DNA of 64,000 nt from Synechococcus sp. AG-673-A03 (GCA_003211275.1 QCTE01000004.1:1-64000); one strand, 5' to 3'. Shown: positions 1-9,682, numbered from the stretch's first letter. The notes: a model not told the origin generated them from the sequence alone. Translations and numbers: made by a program.

Positions 1-161
1 CACCAATCCCTGTGCTTGCAGAAAAGAAGCGACTCAGCAATGAACAGGGGTATGGAGTGATTTACTTCTACTGGGAAGGGTTATGGGGAGTTCATAGCGG
101 CAAGGAAGGATCTGTTTATCGACGCAAAGCTCTGCAGCAAATGGGTTCTCAGAACCAGTAA
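1..161 (+). CDS. C-terminal end of an unrecognised protein (partial)
   Basis: An open frame enters from the left edge and ends at TAA 159-161, giving about 52 residues with no start in the window. The visible part is rich in aromatic residues (YGVIYFYWEGLWGVH) and ends with a basic RRKALQQMG segment. No motif lets me name a family. The codon pattern and clean stop suggest a real gene, but a truncated view cannot prove it. Confidence 0.45.
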   Translation, partial: PIPVLAEKKRLSNEQGYGVIYFYWEGLWGVHSGKEGSVYRRKALQQMGSQNQ

Positions 162-194
162 GCGCGAATTGGCGATCAACAGCAGGGCCTCCGC

Positions 195-228
195 AGTGAA
201 TGACGGAGTGAATGACGGAGTGAATGAC
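195..228. repeat. 12-bp tandem repeat, nearly three copies
   Basis: The unit AGTGAATGACGG occurs at 195-206 and 207-218, and its first ten bases recur at 219-228. It lies between the stop of the left-edge gene and the convergent MFS gene. The copies are identical, so it is a recent or unstable simple repeat. No function is evident. Confidence 0.8.
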
Positions 229-291
229 TTATTCAACAACTTGAACCTAAAATTATCAAGAAATTCATGATTACTTGCTAGCTTAAAAAAT

Positions 292-1464
292 TCACGAAGT
301 GCTTACAAGTGTGATGATCTGATTCTGTTTTGGTGCAATGAAAGCCAACACGAGCCCGACCAGAGCAAGAAGCAAGACCAACAAGAATGCACCTTGAAGC
401 GCAACATCAAAGGCATAACCCAACAGAGGAGGGCCGATTCCAATACCGATGTTCTTTAACATCTGTAGTGTGCCCATGGACTGGCCGGTGGAGGAACCAC
501 GGACAAACAAGGAGCAGACCGAAGCGGAAATCAGCGCAAAGCCCATCGACATCAAGCTCACACCCACCACAGTGTTGACAAAGTTCGATGGAATTTGAAC
601 TGCCCAGATCACCGCAGCCCCAGCAATCATTAAACAGCAACCGATTCGAAAAATTCCATGATCGCTGAAAGCGCGACTTAAACGAGGAAGAATCAGCCAC
701 TGCTGAAGCACGCTGAGGACTCCCGCAACACTGAAGACAAACCCAGCAGTACTCACAGTCACTTGATGAATATCGTGCAACATCAGACTTGCTGCATAGA
801 GGCCGCCATAACCAGCCATCATCAGACAGGTATAAGCAAGACCGACAAGTTTTGGCCAGGAGCGATTTGGCTGAGCTAATGATTGTTTGGGCGAATTAGA
901 ACGCCTGGTTTCCTGAAACCCAGCAGCGATCAAAATCACATTCATTAACAACATAAAGCTTGCGATCCAGACAGGCAGGCGCACATTGAGAGTGGCAAAA
1001 AGACCTCCCAGTCCAGGGCCAACAATCAGGCCAACCGCGCTGGCCATCGCCACCAAACCGAACGTTTTCGTCTGATCTTTGCGAGGCGTGATATCTGCCA
1101 TCACAGCCTCCGAAGTCGCTTCACTGCCACCGCCGAGGCCATCAACCAAACGCCCGAAGAACAAGGCAGGAACGGTTGAGGCAATGCCAAAAATGGACAT
1201 GCCTACGGTGCTGATGCCAAGGCAACCGAGCAGAATCGGTCGACGACCACAACGATCGCTCAACCTTCCAGCGATAGGGGCCGCAACTGCAGAGGTCAAG
1301 GTGATGCTCGCCATGACCAGACCAAGCATCAGCCCCGAGAGGTGGAAGCGAACGACGATGAAAGGCAGGATGCAAAGGATCAGAGTGCGTGCCACCCGGT
1401 CGTTGACCAGGGTGAAAAACACCAGTCGTAGTGTTTGGGAGCGTTTCGCTGGCTGATTGGTCAT
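292..1464 (-). CDS. MFS drug-type efflux transporter
   Basis: About 390 residues with the hydrophobic periodicity of a 12-helix major facilitator. The loop between helices 2 and 3 carries the MFS motif A (GRLSDRCGRRP), and a second GGLGSEAT-like proline/glycine-rich stretch resembles the TetA/Bcr exporter branch. It probably exports small molecules across the inner membrane by proton antiport; the substrate is unknown. I prefer ATG 1464 (MTNQPAK...) over the TTG twelve codons upstream because the upstream start adds only a short non-hydrophobic tail. The gene stands alone, convergent with the left-edge gene. Confidence 0.85.
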   Translation of the reverse strand: MTNQPAKRSQTLRLVFFTLVNDRVARTLILCILPFIVVRFHLSGLMLGLVMASITLTSAVAAPIAGRLSDRCGRRPILLGCLGISTVGMSIFGIASTVPALFFGRLVDGLGGGSEATSEAVMADITPRKDQTKTFGLVAMASAVGLIVGPGLGGLFATLNVRLPVWIASFMLLMNVILIAAGFQETRRSNSPKQSLAQPNRSWPKLVGLAYTCLMMAGYGGLYAASLMLHDIHQVTVSTAGFVFSVAGVLSVLQQWLILPRLSRAFSDHGIFRIGCCLMIAGAAVIWAVQIPSNFVNTVVGVSLMSMGFALISASVCSLFVRGSSTGQSMGTLQMLKNIGIGIGPPLLGYAFDVALQGAFLLVLLLALVGLVLAFIAPKQNQIITLVSTS

Positions 1465-1787
1465 CGCCCAGAGCCGTTCAATGCCACCAAGATCTGCCAA
1501 CCATCACTGACAGAGCTTGATGCACTTAAGTGACGTCGGACGTTACACCACATCGAAACTTGCCCCGTCCTCTACTGAGTCAACCAGAGTCAACACAGCT
1601 TGCAGGTCATTGTCACTGACAAACCTGACCTAAAAAGACTGAATCGATGAATCATGAAAACTGATCCTGTTCTGATCAGCCGTCCATTATTTTTCAACCA
1701 ATCTGAACTACTCAGCGTCAGGAGTGGGATGAGTTGAAGACAAGCCCCAACTGTTGTTCTTGCCAGTACAAGCTTTAAATTCAGACC

Positions 1788-2294
1788 ATGAAGGATCCGA
1801 CCCTCATTGTTCGAAAGCTGATCAGCGAGCTTCGCGACGAGATGTCTGATGCTGCGCGGGAACTGCGCAATCGAGCCAGCTGGGATCTGCAATGCCCTGT
1901 GATTGTGATTGATGCCAGAGAGCATCCCAAGCGCGTTCTGAAAACTTCGGTGCGAGGTCTCACTGGAACCATCACCACAAGCAATGTGATCGACAATCCA
2001 CTGCTGCGATCATTTCTGGCTCGTTACAAGGAGGTGGGCGCTGACGAAGCGCTTGATGAATTCATGAACGGTCCGGAAGCAGAACACTTCTCCATGCTCT
2101 GGGATCGCTATGCCGATGAACGTCATCGTCATGGGCTCGCTGTTTGGTCATATTCGGATGCAGCCAAATTCGCCCTTAAATCCAAGCAGTGTTTCGAACA
2201 AGGTGACATTGCCTGCGTCGCCATTACGGAGGGGAACGAGACCGATGATCACGGTGTTCTCACATTTTCAGTGGATTCCAGCTGGCTCTCCTGA
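1788..2294 (+). CDS. unknown protein, first of a tandem paralogous pair
   Basis: 168 residues, soluble and charged, with no signal peptide or membrane segment. It shares an ordered set of signatures with the next gene: a W-D/F-x-C-P-x-V-V strand followed by a D-A/G-R turn near residues 32-45, an I-D-N/H-P motif near 70, an acidic helix ending in G-P/E-E-A, a Y-x-x-x-x-E-R helix, a W-S-x-x-D segment and a final L-T-F-x-x-D. Both have the same length. I do not recognise the family. The 82-nt gap and shared direction suggest duplication in place and co-transcription. Confidence 0.75.
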   Translation: MKDPTLIVRKLISELRDEMSDAARELRNRASWDLQCPVIVIDAREHPKRVLKTSVRGLTGTITTSNVIDNPLLRSFLARYKEVGADEALDEFMNGPEAEHFSMLWDRYADERHRHGLAVWSYSDAAKFALKSKQCFEQGDIACVAITEGNETDDHGVLTFSVDSSWLS

Positions 2295-2375
2295 CACCAG
2301 CGGATCCACAACGCTGAATCATCTTTCGCGACAATTGAACAGCATCGTCCGACTGGGATCAAACCAAGAGCGCAC

Positions 2376-2888
2376 ATGTCATCAAATCGAGCCCGTCTGG
2401 ACGTCTTGGTGTCTGAGTGCCGGGAGACGTTTGTAGAAGCAGCCATCAAAGTCAGCGCCGTGAGGGCATGGGATTTCTCTTGTCCTTGCGTCGTTCTCGA
2501 TGGTCGTACGGATGAGATCAAAGCGGTGGTGATCGGCGTAGGCAGCATTGGCAACCTGGTGCCGACATCGGCCGCAATCGATCATCCAGAGGTCAAAGAA
2601 TGGCTTCGGATCGCCACGGAGAAGAGCCCCGAAGTGGCCTTCGCTGAGATGCTGGATGGCGAAGAGGAACGCGCCAAACGCTTTAACGAGGCTTACGAAC
2701 GGTTGATTGAAGAACGTCGATCCGGAATTAAGGGCCTTTGGTCTGCTGATGATCTCTCATCATTTGTCGCCAGAAGTAAGGCGGCGTTCCCCAAGGCCAT
2801 CAGCGCGATTGCACTGCTACCTGGACAAGAGGGCCAAAGTCACAGCATCCTCACGTTTGAAAGTGATATCAGGTCTCTACTGAATTAA
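2376..2888 (+). CDS. unknown protein, second of a tandem paralogous pair
   Basis: 170 residues, collinear with the preceding protein from end to end: WDFSCPCVVLDGR matches WDLQCPVIVIDAR, IDHPEVKEWL matches IDNPLLRSFL, and HSILTFESD matches HGVLTFSVD. Divergence elsewhere is large, so the duplication is old. The conserved Cys-Pro within a beta strand followed by Asp-x-Arg is the most distinctive shared feature. Soluble, no targeting signal. Function unknown. Confidence 0.75.
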   Translation: MSSNRARLDVLVSECRETFVEAAIKVSAVRAWDFSCPCVVLDGRTDEIKAVVIGVGSIGNLVPTSAAIDHPEVKEWLRIATEKSPEVAFAEMLDGEEERAKRFNEAYERLIEERRSGIKGLWSADDLSSFVARSKAAFPKAISAIALLPGQEGQSHSILTFESDIRSLLN

Positions 2889-2949
2889 AGATCTCGAACA
2901 AACAACAGTGCTCATCAACAAAACCCGTTTAATGCCACTCTGATTGGAA

Positions 2950-3141
2950 CTAAGAATCAAGTTCGTGAGAACTACTCTTATACATACTGAATTCTTTGAA
3001 GACAGCTTCCGCCTCGTGAAAGTCTTTGTCTTCCCTTAAAAAATAGAGTTGAGCTTTCCACCATTCCCAGGTGTCTTCATAAATGTCTTTTTTCAGGAGA
3101 TCCTCGAGAACTTCGCTGCTCATACCTCCTTCGCAAGTCAC
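2950..3141 (-). CDS. small acidic hypothetical protein
   Basis: 63 residues from GTG 3141, or 57 from ATG 3123. A strong GGAGG lies only one base before the ATG, which is too close for ideal spacing, while the GTG has a weaker AGG at better distance, so the start is open. The chain is helical, with an acidic amphipathic first half and a WEWWKAQLYFLRED segment reminiscent of a short helical repeat. No family recognised. It lies alone downstream of the paralogous pair on the opposite strand. Confidence 0.55.
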   Translation of the reverse strand: MTCEGGMSSEVLEDLLKKDIYEDTWEWWKAQLYFLREDKDFHEAEAVFKEFSMYKSSSHELDS

Positions 3142-3257
3142 TGCAACCTAGAGAGCGTCATTCCCGAGTCAATTGAGTTTCACAGGGCGTAACGCAGTAG
3201 CGATGAGGCGCAAAAAACCCCACCCAAACATTCAAATCTCCTGAACGTTGCCCAGAC

Positions 3258-3293
3258 CAGCACCCTCTGCCGAATCGAAAGAGGGTGATGCTG
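3258..3293 (-). terminator. hairpin downstream of pepN
   Basis: The arm CAGCACCCTCT pairs with AGAGGGT and GCTG across an 11-nt loop, with a three-base bulge. It begins 35 nt past the pepN stop. There is no U-tract on the pepN strand, so it may be an mRNA 3' end stabiliser rather than a classical intrinsic terminator. Confidence 0.4.
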
Positions 3294-3327
3294 AATGAAG
3301 ACAAGTGCCAAACAGGTAAAAACTGGT

Positions 3328-5988
3328 TCAGGCTTCCATCAACGTCACCACTTCACGGGTGTTTGTGGAGAGATCCGCCGAAGCCAGCGTCGACAAGGCC
3401 CGCTTCACGGCAGCCTGACGTTCGCTGCCGTAAGTGCGCCAACGACTAAACACCTTGGCGAGCCTCGATGCTGTGATGGCATTGCGCTGATCCACGGCGA
3501 TGATCTGTTCAGCCATGAACTGATACCCACTGCCATCAAGGGCATGGAAGACCCGTGGATTACCCACAAGCCCACCCAGCACAGCACGCACTGAATTAGG
3601 GGCCATCGGGTCATAACGGGGGTGTTCCAACAAAGCCGCAACCCTCTCAAGAGCATCCGCGCGCGGTGTTGAAGCTTCCAGCGAAAACCAGGTGTCGAAA
3701 ATCACCGGACGCTCCTGCCAGCGATCATGGAACGATCGCAGAGCCTGATCGCGCTCATCACAGTCAATGGGCTGCAATGCCCGCAGGCCGGCACGCGCCA
3801 ACGTCATCGAGGGGCCTTGCACCGCCTGAGCAGCATCGGAGCGCGCCACTGAATCACCGGCAGCAGCCAACCAGCTCCAGATCAGACCGGTGAGCTGGCG
3901 CTCGCCCTGGCCCGCAGGCCAGGCTTGGTCCAGGCTGGACGCAACGCCATCGAGCCTGGACCTCAGCAAGGGTTCCAGCTGTGATCCGAGCAGCTCTCTC
4001 AGTTCACAAGTGGCTCGCTCCAGAGCAGGAGGGTCGGCTTCCTTTTGCAGTGACTCAAGTTCGGCAGGACCAGGAAAAGCCAGGAGAGTGGCCAACACGG
4101 CAGGGTCTTGTTCGCCGTCAACAGCGAGGAGCTGGCCAAGGGCATCCAGCATGCGTGACTCCAGTTCTGACTCAGGAGTTCCTGCCGCACGGGGAAGAAT
4201 CAGTCGCTTCCACAGCTGTTGGCCAGCATCCCAGCGGGCAAAGGCGTCGTTATCCCCAGCAAACAGCGCAAACAGATCGTCGAGGGTCTGGCCGGAAGCC
4301 CAGGTCACCGGAGCTGAAAAACGTCGGAATAACGAGACAACCGGGGGCTGTACCGCAGGGGACAACCCTTCCAAGACGACGGTCTGTGTCTCCTGATCAA
4401 GCACCAACAGCCGTTCTTCTCCGGCACCTCCATTGGCCTGCAAGACAGACCAAAGAACAGGAATCACCAGTGCTTGCTTCTGTTCCTGACCTGGCGTTGG
4501 AGCCGTGGACTGCTGCAGCGTCAGGCTTAGACGTCCGGCTTCTCCATCCCAGTGGGATTTCACCGTGACATGAGGCGTTCCCGCCTGGTGATACCAGAGC
4601 CGAAATTGCTCGACATCAAATCCGAGAGGCTGACCGTCTGCTCCCGCGCCATCCACAATCGCGTTCACAAAATCCTCTGTTGTGGCGGCTTCCCCGTCAT
4701 GCCGCTGGAAATACAAGCTCATCCCTCGCATGAAACGTTCAGGCCCAAGCAGGGTCCGCAACATGCGAATCAGCTCCGCCCCTTTTTCATAAATCGTTGT
4801 TGTGTAGAAATTATCAATAGCCTGATAGGAGTCCGGCTTGACCGGATGGGCTGTTGGGCCTGAATCCTCTCGGAACTGTGTATTGCGAAGCATCGCTGCA
4901 TCTTCAATCCGCTTCAAAGGTTCGGAATGAAGGTCGGCGGTGAAGCACTGGTCTCGAAACACGGTGAGACCTTCTTTCAGCGACAACTGAAACCAATCGC
5001 GACAGGTAATTCGATTACCAGACCAGTTGTGAAAATACTCATGCCCAACAACACTTTCAATCCGCTCCAGTTCCCCATCTGTTGCGGATTCTGCATCAGC
5101 AAGAACTAGCTTGGAATTGAAAATATTCAGACTTTTATTCTCCATTGCACCCATGTTGAAGTGGCGCACTGCGACGGTATTGAACTCATCAAGGTCGTAC
5201 TCGAGTCCATAAACGGACTCATCCCATGCCATGGAGCGCTTTAACGACGCCATGGCATGGGCGGTGAAGGGTTCATCACCTGCTTCAACATGCAGGCGCA
5301 GCGTGACGTCCCTTCCAGAAGCCGTGGCGTAATGATCCCTGATCTCTCGGAGGTCACCAGCAACGAGAGCAAACAGGTAAGAGGGTTTGGGGAAGGGATC
5401 TTCCCAGACAACTTCGTGCCGAGAGGCATCGTCTAAGAGAGCCGAAGCACTAATTTCATTTCCATTGGAGAGCAGCACAGGAAACCGTGCGCGATCCGCC
5501 TCGATCCGAACCCGATAGCGGCTCAAAACGTCAGGACGATCTGGATGAAAGGTGATGCGTCGGAATCCTTCAGCCTCACATTGCGTTGTGAGCATTCCGC
5601 CGCTTTCGTACAAGCCTTCGAGTGAGGTATTGGCCTGAGGATCAAGACGACTGACAGTCGTCAACGTGAACGGCTGAGTCGGCGGTGAAGGGATTTCCAG
5701 CTGCCCATCATTCAAGCGATAGGAGTTCGACTCCAGAGGGTGCCCATCGAGCGAGATTGAAATCAGCTCAAGATCCACTCCACGCAAGATCAGTGGAGTG
5801 GAAGCTTTTGAATCAGAGGGCTCAAGGTGCAGATCAGCCGTGACCAAAACCGAAGAAGGCTGGTGCACCATCACATTCAGCTCAATCCTTGGGATGGCAA
5901 ACGGGAAAGGCCGGTAGTCAGACAACCGCTTGGGCGGGGCAACTCCCGCCCAGCTGATGGCCGACTCAGAGGATGCGGTGGAAACCAT
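3328..5988 (-). CDS. pepN: aminopeptidase N (M1 family)
   Basis: 886 residues, the normal length of the bacterial PepN type. It removes N-terminal residues from peptides in the cytoplasm using one zinc ion. The substrate-recognition motif GAMEN is at about 280-284 and the zinc motif HEYFH at 316-320; the third ligand is E339, exactly 19 residues past the second His, in the helix NWSGNR...LKEGLTVFRDQ. The N-terminal beta domain and the long helical C-terminal domain are both present. The gene is monocistronic, with a 350-nt gap upstream and a hairpin 35 nt downstream. Confidence 0.97.
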   Translation of the reverse strand: MVSTASSESAISWAGVAPPKRLSDYRPFPFAIPRIELNVMVHQPSSVLVTADLHLEPSDSKASTPLILRGVDLELISISLDGHPLESNSYRLNDGQLEIPSPPTQPFTLTTVSRLDPQANTSLEGLYESGGMLTTQCEAEGFRRITFHPDRPDVLSRYRVRIEADRARFPVLLSNGNEISASALLDDASRHEVVWEDPFPKPSYLFALVAGDLREIRDHYATASGRDVTLRLHVEAGDEPFTAHAMASLKRSMAWDESVYGLEYDLDEFNTVAVRHFNMGAMENKSLNIFNSKLVLADAESATDGELERIESVVGHEYFHNWSGNRITCRDWFQLSLKEGLTVFRDQCFTADLHSEPLKRIEDAAMLRNTQFREDSGPTAHPVKPDSYQAIDNFYTTTIYEKGAELIRMLRTLLGPERFMRGMSLYFQRHDGEAATTEDFVNAIVDGAGADGQPLGFDVEQFRLWYHQAGTPHVTVKSHWDGEAGRLSLTLQQSTAPTPGQEQKQALVIPVLWSVLQANGGAGEERLLVLDQETQTVVLEGLSPAVQPPVVSLFRRFSAPVTWASGQTLDDLFALFAGDNDAFARWDAGQQLWKRLILPRAAGTPESELESRMLDALGQLLAVDGEQDPAVLATLLAFPGPAELESLQKEADPPALERATCELRELLGSQLEPLLRSRLDGVASSLDQAWPAGQGERQLTGLIWSWLAAAGDSVARSDAAQAVQGPSMTLARAGLRALQPIDCDERDQALRSFHDRWQERPVIFDTWFSLEASTPRADALERVAALLEHPRYDPMAPNSVRAVLGGLVGNPRVFHALDGSGYQFMAEQIIAVDQRNAITASRLAKVFSRWRTYGSERQAAVKRALSTLASADLSTNTREVVTLMEA

Positions 5989-6338
5989 GAACAGCTCACT
6001 CTGCTCCGATCCTGGCTCGCTGGATCAACCGATGGCGAGAGGGAAAACCTCACCAGTCATCGAAAGTCCAAATTTCAGCAACGAATCTCAAACAACAAGC
6101 GACCTGAATAGAAGGGAGAATCTCGGCATTCATCAATTGCTTGAGTCGACAATATCCTCAATATCCTGAATGACAGGAGGACAGTAGAAATCGGAAGGCA
6201 ATCGCTTAACTTTCAAGCTTATCTGAACTTTCAAACACAAAAAAACATCAATGGACGATTAATTGCGCCCAAAAGAAATACAACCAAGAAACAAGATCTG
6301 AACCAACTATTGCTGGAACAGACCTGATCAATCAATGG
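5989..6338. other. 350-nt gap between pepN and a secreted-protein gene
   Basis: This AT-richer stretch presumably holds the pepN promoter (leftward). I found no open frame with a credible start, no hairpin with a T-tract and no tRNA. A short direct repeat (AATATCCT) occurs twice near 6151-6165. Confidence 0.5.
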
Positions 6339-6809
6339 TCAGCTTCCTGACTGAGACTTCAAAAGCTTTTCGGCTTTGGTCACCTCTTTCTTGTAATCCT
6401 GCGGCAAGTCCTTGCCACAACGGATGCCAACGACTGGTAGCAATTGCATTGCCAGACCGTTTGCGACTTCCTCTGAAGACAAAGCCTGTCCGCTCTTGAC
6501 TCCTGAAATCTTGGAACCATTGACTTCCTTGATGTAACTGACCATCGGAACCATATTGGCCTGCATTGCAGTCAAGAATGGAACCTTGCTTTTCGACAAA
6601 ATGCACATATTGATCGAAGCGATTGAAACCATCCGCTCGATTTCGATCGCTGTGGCCGGGCTTTTCGCTCCACCAGCCCCTTGAGCGAATGCAATTGAAG
6701 CATTGAGAGGAAGCGCTGCGAGGAGCAGAGCAGTTCTGAACGCCTTCGGAAGACTGGGACGGGGAATACGCACTGACAGACTTAAGGGAGCGGCTCCATG
6801 CTGCCTCAT
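6339..6809 (-). CDS. small secreted hypothetical protein
   Basis: 156 residues. A basic N-terminal region is followed by a hydrophobic core (FRTALLLAALPLNASIAFA) and a likely signal-peptidase site AFA-QG near residues 41-44, so the mature protein of about 113 residues is periplasmic. The mature part has two cysteines (MCILS and IRCGKDL) that could form a disulfide, and is mostly helical. A start further in, closer to the signal core, is possible. No family assignment from sequence alone. Confidence 0.65.
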   Translation of the reverse strand: MRQHGAAPLSLSVRIPRPSLPKAFRTALLLAALPLNASIAFAQGAGGAKSPATAIEIERMVSIASINMCILSKSKVPFLTAMQANMVPMVSYIKEVNGSKISGVKSGQALSSEEVANGLAMQLLPVVGIRCGKDLPQDYKKEVTKAEKLLKSQSGS

Positions 6810-7074
6810 ACCAGCGAAAAATGGCTAGGAACTTGTTGCGACAAGATCCATCCCTGACCTACAGCGGAACTGCTCAATCTCTGGACAACAGGGTGCGTCC
6901 AGGTCGAGAACAGAACCAGCCTTCAGGTCATGTCATCGCTCGGCACTGAGCTCAAGACACTACAAGGCCATCAAGCCGATCAGGTCTGAAGAGGACTACG
7001 AAGACGAGACCAGCATGCTGCCCCCGCCAATCGCTCTGGTTGGGACCGACCTATGACAGCGATCACAGCTCAAT

Positions 7075-7650
7075 TCACTCAGTGTCAATCGGAGCGGAAG
7101 CATCTTCAAGACGGGTTTCGTGGTGATGTTCCACGATTTCCAGATCGCCTTTCTGCCAGCTGTAGATCGCGCGTGATCGGAAACGATCCTGATCGATCAG
7201 TCGTGTGTACTCCTGAACATCCCAGTCGAGGTAATGCGACTCAAACACCACCTCATGTTCATCCACCTGACGAATCTGCGTTCGCGACTCGACTTCTTCG
7301 AGATAGGCACGGCTGCGCAGCAACTGGTGGCCCATCAATGTTGCCTCCATCACCCCTTCACGCTGATAACGCGGCTTGCGATCGAAGAAATCTGTTTCAT
7401 GTTCAGGCCACCAGCTAATGCGGTATTGAGGCTTGCCAACACGTGATTCCGCAAAGATCTCAACCCGGATCATCATGTCCAGGAATAAAACTTCCTCATT
7501 CTTGAATACGTATTGACGCCGTGAACGCCAAAGGCCGAGGTTTCGCGCAAACCAGCGCCTGAGATTGCTATCGATGTAGACCCGCTGCGAAGCCGGGGAC
7601 TCACCATCCGGGGGTGGAGCACCACGGCGTTCAACGGGAAGAAGGGCCAT
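7075..7650 (-). CDS. conserved-looking hypothetical protein, aromatic and beta-rich
   Basis: 191 residues without signal peptide or membrane segment. The core alternates charged and aromatic residues (RRQYVF, YRISWWPEHETDFFD, HYLDWDVQEYTRLI, RAIYSWQKGDLEIVEHH), a pattern typical of a beta barrel. It is loosely reminiscent of the lipocalin-like phycobiliprotein lyase group, but I cannot identify the CpeS/CpcS signature and do not assign it. It is divergent from sasA, with 100 nt between the starts. Confidence 0.65.
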   Translation of the reverse strand: MALLPVERRGAPPPDGESPASQRVYIDSNLRRWFARNLGLWRSRRQYVFKNEEVLFLDMMIRVEIFAESRVGKPQYRISWWPEHETDFFDRKPRYQREGVMEATLMGHQLLRSRAYLEEVESRTQIRQVDEHEVVFESHYLDWDVQEYTRLIDQDRFRSRAIYSWQKGDLEIVEHHHETRLEDASAPIDTE

Positions 7651-7750
7651 GCGAAGTCCTGACTGACAACAGTCTGTTCAAAATCGTCCTAGCGGTTCTG
7701 CTGACCTTTGCAAAAACCCATAAGGTAAGGCTCATCTTTCGGAGCAACAC

Positions 7751-8905
7751 TTGGTGGGCGGGATCGATCCCACACCACGTCAGCAGCTGACTTTGCTGCT
7801 GGTCGCAGGTCGTCACCATCTCTCCAGCGGTGATCTACGTTCGCTGATCCAGTTCCTGGAACAGGAAGACTGCGGTTTTGACGTGACACTCCAGGTGGCT
7901 GATCCTGTCGAGCACCCCGAATTGCTGGAACTCCACCGCCTGGTGGTTACGCCTGCACTGGTGAAGCTGCAGCCGATGCCGAAGCAGGTCTTTGCAGGGA
8001 CCAGCATTTTTCAGCAACTTCGCGGCTGGATGCCCCGATGGCAGCAAGATGAAGTCGTCAGTGGACTTGGCCTAAGCCTGAAGCCCACAGAACTGGATGG
8101 AAGTCGTACCCAGAGCGAGCTTCAACTCGAGGATCAGCTGCTAGTGCTGCGGCAAGAAAATGAAACTTTGATTGACCGCCTCCAGTCTCAGGAACGCCTC
8201 CTGAGAATGGTGGCCCACGAACTACGCACACCCCTAACCGCTGCGACGCTGGCACTACAAAGTCAGCAACTTGGTCAGATTGATCTCAACCGATTCCACG
8301 ACGTCCTGAAACGGCGCCTCGACGAAATTGCTCTGCTCTCCAAGGATCTACTGGAGGTGGGGAGCACACGCTGGGAAGCTCTCTTCAACCCCCAGAGACT
8401 TGACCTTGCCAGCATTGCCGCAGAAGCCATCCTTGAACTTGAGAAGCTCTGGCTCGGCCGAGACCTGACTATCAACACAGACATTCCGGCTGATCTGCCA
8501 CTCGTCTTCGCAGATCAGCGGCGCATGCGTCAGGTGCTGCTCAATCTTTTGGAGAACGCACTCAAATACACCCAGGACGGCGGCACGATTGCACTGGCCA
8601 TGGTGCATCGCACCAGTCAGTGGGTGCAGGTGAGTATCAGCGACAGCGGTCCTGGCATCCCCGAAGCAGAACAGCAACGCATTTTTTTGGACCGTGTACG
8701 GCTGCCTCAAACCTCTGGAGGAACATCGGGATTCGGAGTTGGGCTTTCGGTCTGCCGACGAATCGTTGAGGTTCATGGCGGACGCATTGGGGTTGTCTCA
8801 GAACCAGGAAAAGGAGCCTGCTTCACCTTCAATGTTCCTGTCTGGCAAGGGCAAGGACAGGAGAAGTTGACCGCCGCCTTGACGGAGGGTCAGTTGGAAC
8901 CGTAA
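7751..8905 (+). CDS. sasA: circadian output sensor histidine kinase SasA
   Basis: 384 residues. Residues 12-97 form a KaiB/thioredoxin-like sensor domain ([11 protein letters not shown]..., ending before GWMPRWQQ), which in this family binds the KaiC clock protein. A coiled linker then leads to a histidine kinase core: the phospho-acceptor H156 in [10 protein letters not shown], the N box near 265-271 ([11 protein letters not shown]), DSGPGIPE and a final [10 protein letters not shown] box. There is no membrane segment, as expected for a cytoplasmic clock-reading kinase; its usual partner RpaA is not in this window. The start is TTG 7751 or the next codon, GTG 7754. Confidence 0.95.
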   Translation: MVGGIDPTPRQQLTLLLVAGRHHLSSGDLRSLIQFLEQEDCGFDVTLQVADPVEHPELLELHRLVVTPALVKLQPMPKQVFAGTSIFQQLRGWMPRWQQDEVVSGLGLSLKPTELDGSRTQSELQLEDQLLVLRQENETLIDRLQSQERLLRMVAHELRTPLTAATLALQSQQLGQIDLNRFHDVLKRRLDEIALLSKDLLEVGSTRWEALFNPQRLDLASIAAEAILELEKLWLGRDLTINTDIPADLPLVFADQRRMRQVLLNLLENALKYTQDGGTIALAMVHRTSQWVQVSISDSGPGIPEAEQQRIFLDRVRLPQTSGGTSGFGVGLSVCRRIVEVHGGRIGVVSEPGKGACFTFNVPVWQGQGQEKLTAALTEGQLEP

Positions 8906-8946
8906 TTTCATTTGGTGCCCGGGAGAACACCCGAGAGCACGGCCTC

Positions 8947-9019
8947 GCCCCCATCGTCTAGAGGCCTAGGACACCTCCCTTTCACGGAGGCGACAGGGGT
9001 TCGAATCCCCTTGGGGGTA
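8947..9019 (+). tRNA. tRNA-Glu (anticodon UUC)
   Basis: A 73-nt cloverleaf: acceptor arm GCCCCCA/TGGGGGT with G1-U72, an anticodon stem-loop CCTCCCTTTCACGGAGG with TTC at the anticodon position, and a T arm GGGGTTCGAATCCCC. CCA is not encoded. In cyanobacteria this tRNA also feeds tetrapyrrole synthesis through glutamyl-tRNA reductase, so it supports chlorophyll and bilin production as well as translation. Confidence 0.97.
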
Positions 9020-9045
9020 TTGATCGATTTGCTTTGTGCAGCATC

Positions 9046-9070
9046 ACATCCAGTGCATGGATGTTTTTTT
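9046..9070 (+). terminator. intrinsic terminator of tRNA-Glu
   Basis: The stem ACATCCA/TGGATGT around a 5-nt loop is followed at once by six or seven T residues. It lies 26 nt past the tRNA, a canonical rho-independent terminator. Confidence 0.9.
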
Positions 9071-9136
9071 ATGACAATTGATCATGACTTGAAGGGCTCA
9101 TTTAAGAACTAAAAAAGTTTTATTCAAGAGGAAACC

Positions 9137-9682
9137 TCAGCCCTCGGTGAATCTCTTCATCGTTTCTTGCTCAACCGCAAGGAGATTGTCATTGAGGTCT
9201 TGTCGTAGACGTTGTTCGATCAATGCAACGGGCATGCCCAGGCATCCCTGAACAGTGAGTTCGTAGAGAACCAGTGTTTGATTGGGAACAGTCTGCAAAC
9301 GCCAGGCACCCTCAAAACGCCGAAAATCACCTTTCAGCATTCTGAATTGAAGCAATCCTTCGGGACGATGCTCCGTGAGTTCCAGCTGGACCTCAGCCGA
9401 GAACTTCAGACCTAAAACCAGTTGCTGACTGCCAACCTGGGCGAGAGTGACTCGATTCCCGGAACGCTCAATCAGTTTGCTGCTGCTGAGATTGGGAATG
9501 AAATTGCTGAGACCTTCATAGTCAGTGAGTACCTGCCAAAGGTGATCCACTGTTTGATCGGTTCGCAGCTGAACAGCTAATCGACGAACACCCTGCGGCA
9601 AACGCTCAATGGTCTGCTCAATCGTCTGCTGACGGCCTCTGGTTGCTCGCTGAAGAGACGTCAAGGAGTCGGCGAAGTTCAA
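9137..9682 (-). CDS. SRPBCC/polyketide-cyclase-like (COQ10 type) protein
   Basis: 181 residues. The pattern VDHLWQVLTDYEGLSNFIPNLSSSKLI... near residues 65-95 is the helix-grip opening of the SRPBCC (START-like, COQ10/cyclase) fold, followed by alternating strands (RVTLAQVGSQQLVLGLKFSAEVQLEL) and a long C-terminal helix. Such proteins bind hydrophobic ligands such as quinones or lipids; the ligand here is unknown. It is divergent from petH and shares the 140-nt intergenic region that holds the TGAARGTCAG repeats. Confidence 0.8.
   Translation of the reverse strand: MNFADSLTSLQRATRGRQQTIEQTIERLPQGVRRLAVQLRTDQTVDHLWQVLTDYEGLSNFIPNLSSSKLIERSGNRVTLAQVGSQQLVLGLKFSAEVQLELTEHRPEGLLQFRMLKGDFRRFEGAWRLQTVPNQTLVLYELTVQGCLGMPVALIEQRLRQDLNDNLLAVEQETMKRFTEG

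Noticed and set aside
6810-7074. Possible short coding frame between the secreted protein and the next gene
   Set aside because: A 42-codon ATG frame and an ATG-less 70-codon frame overlap in part of this stretch; neither has a credible start with a matching protein pattern.
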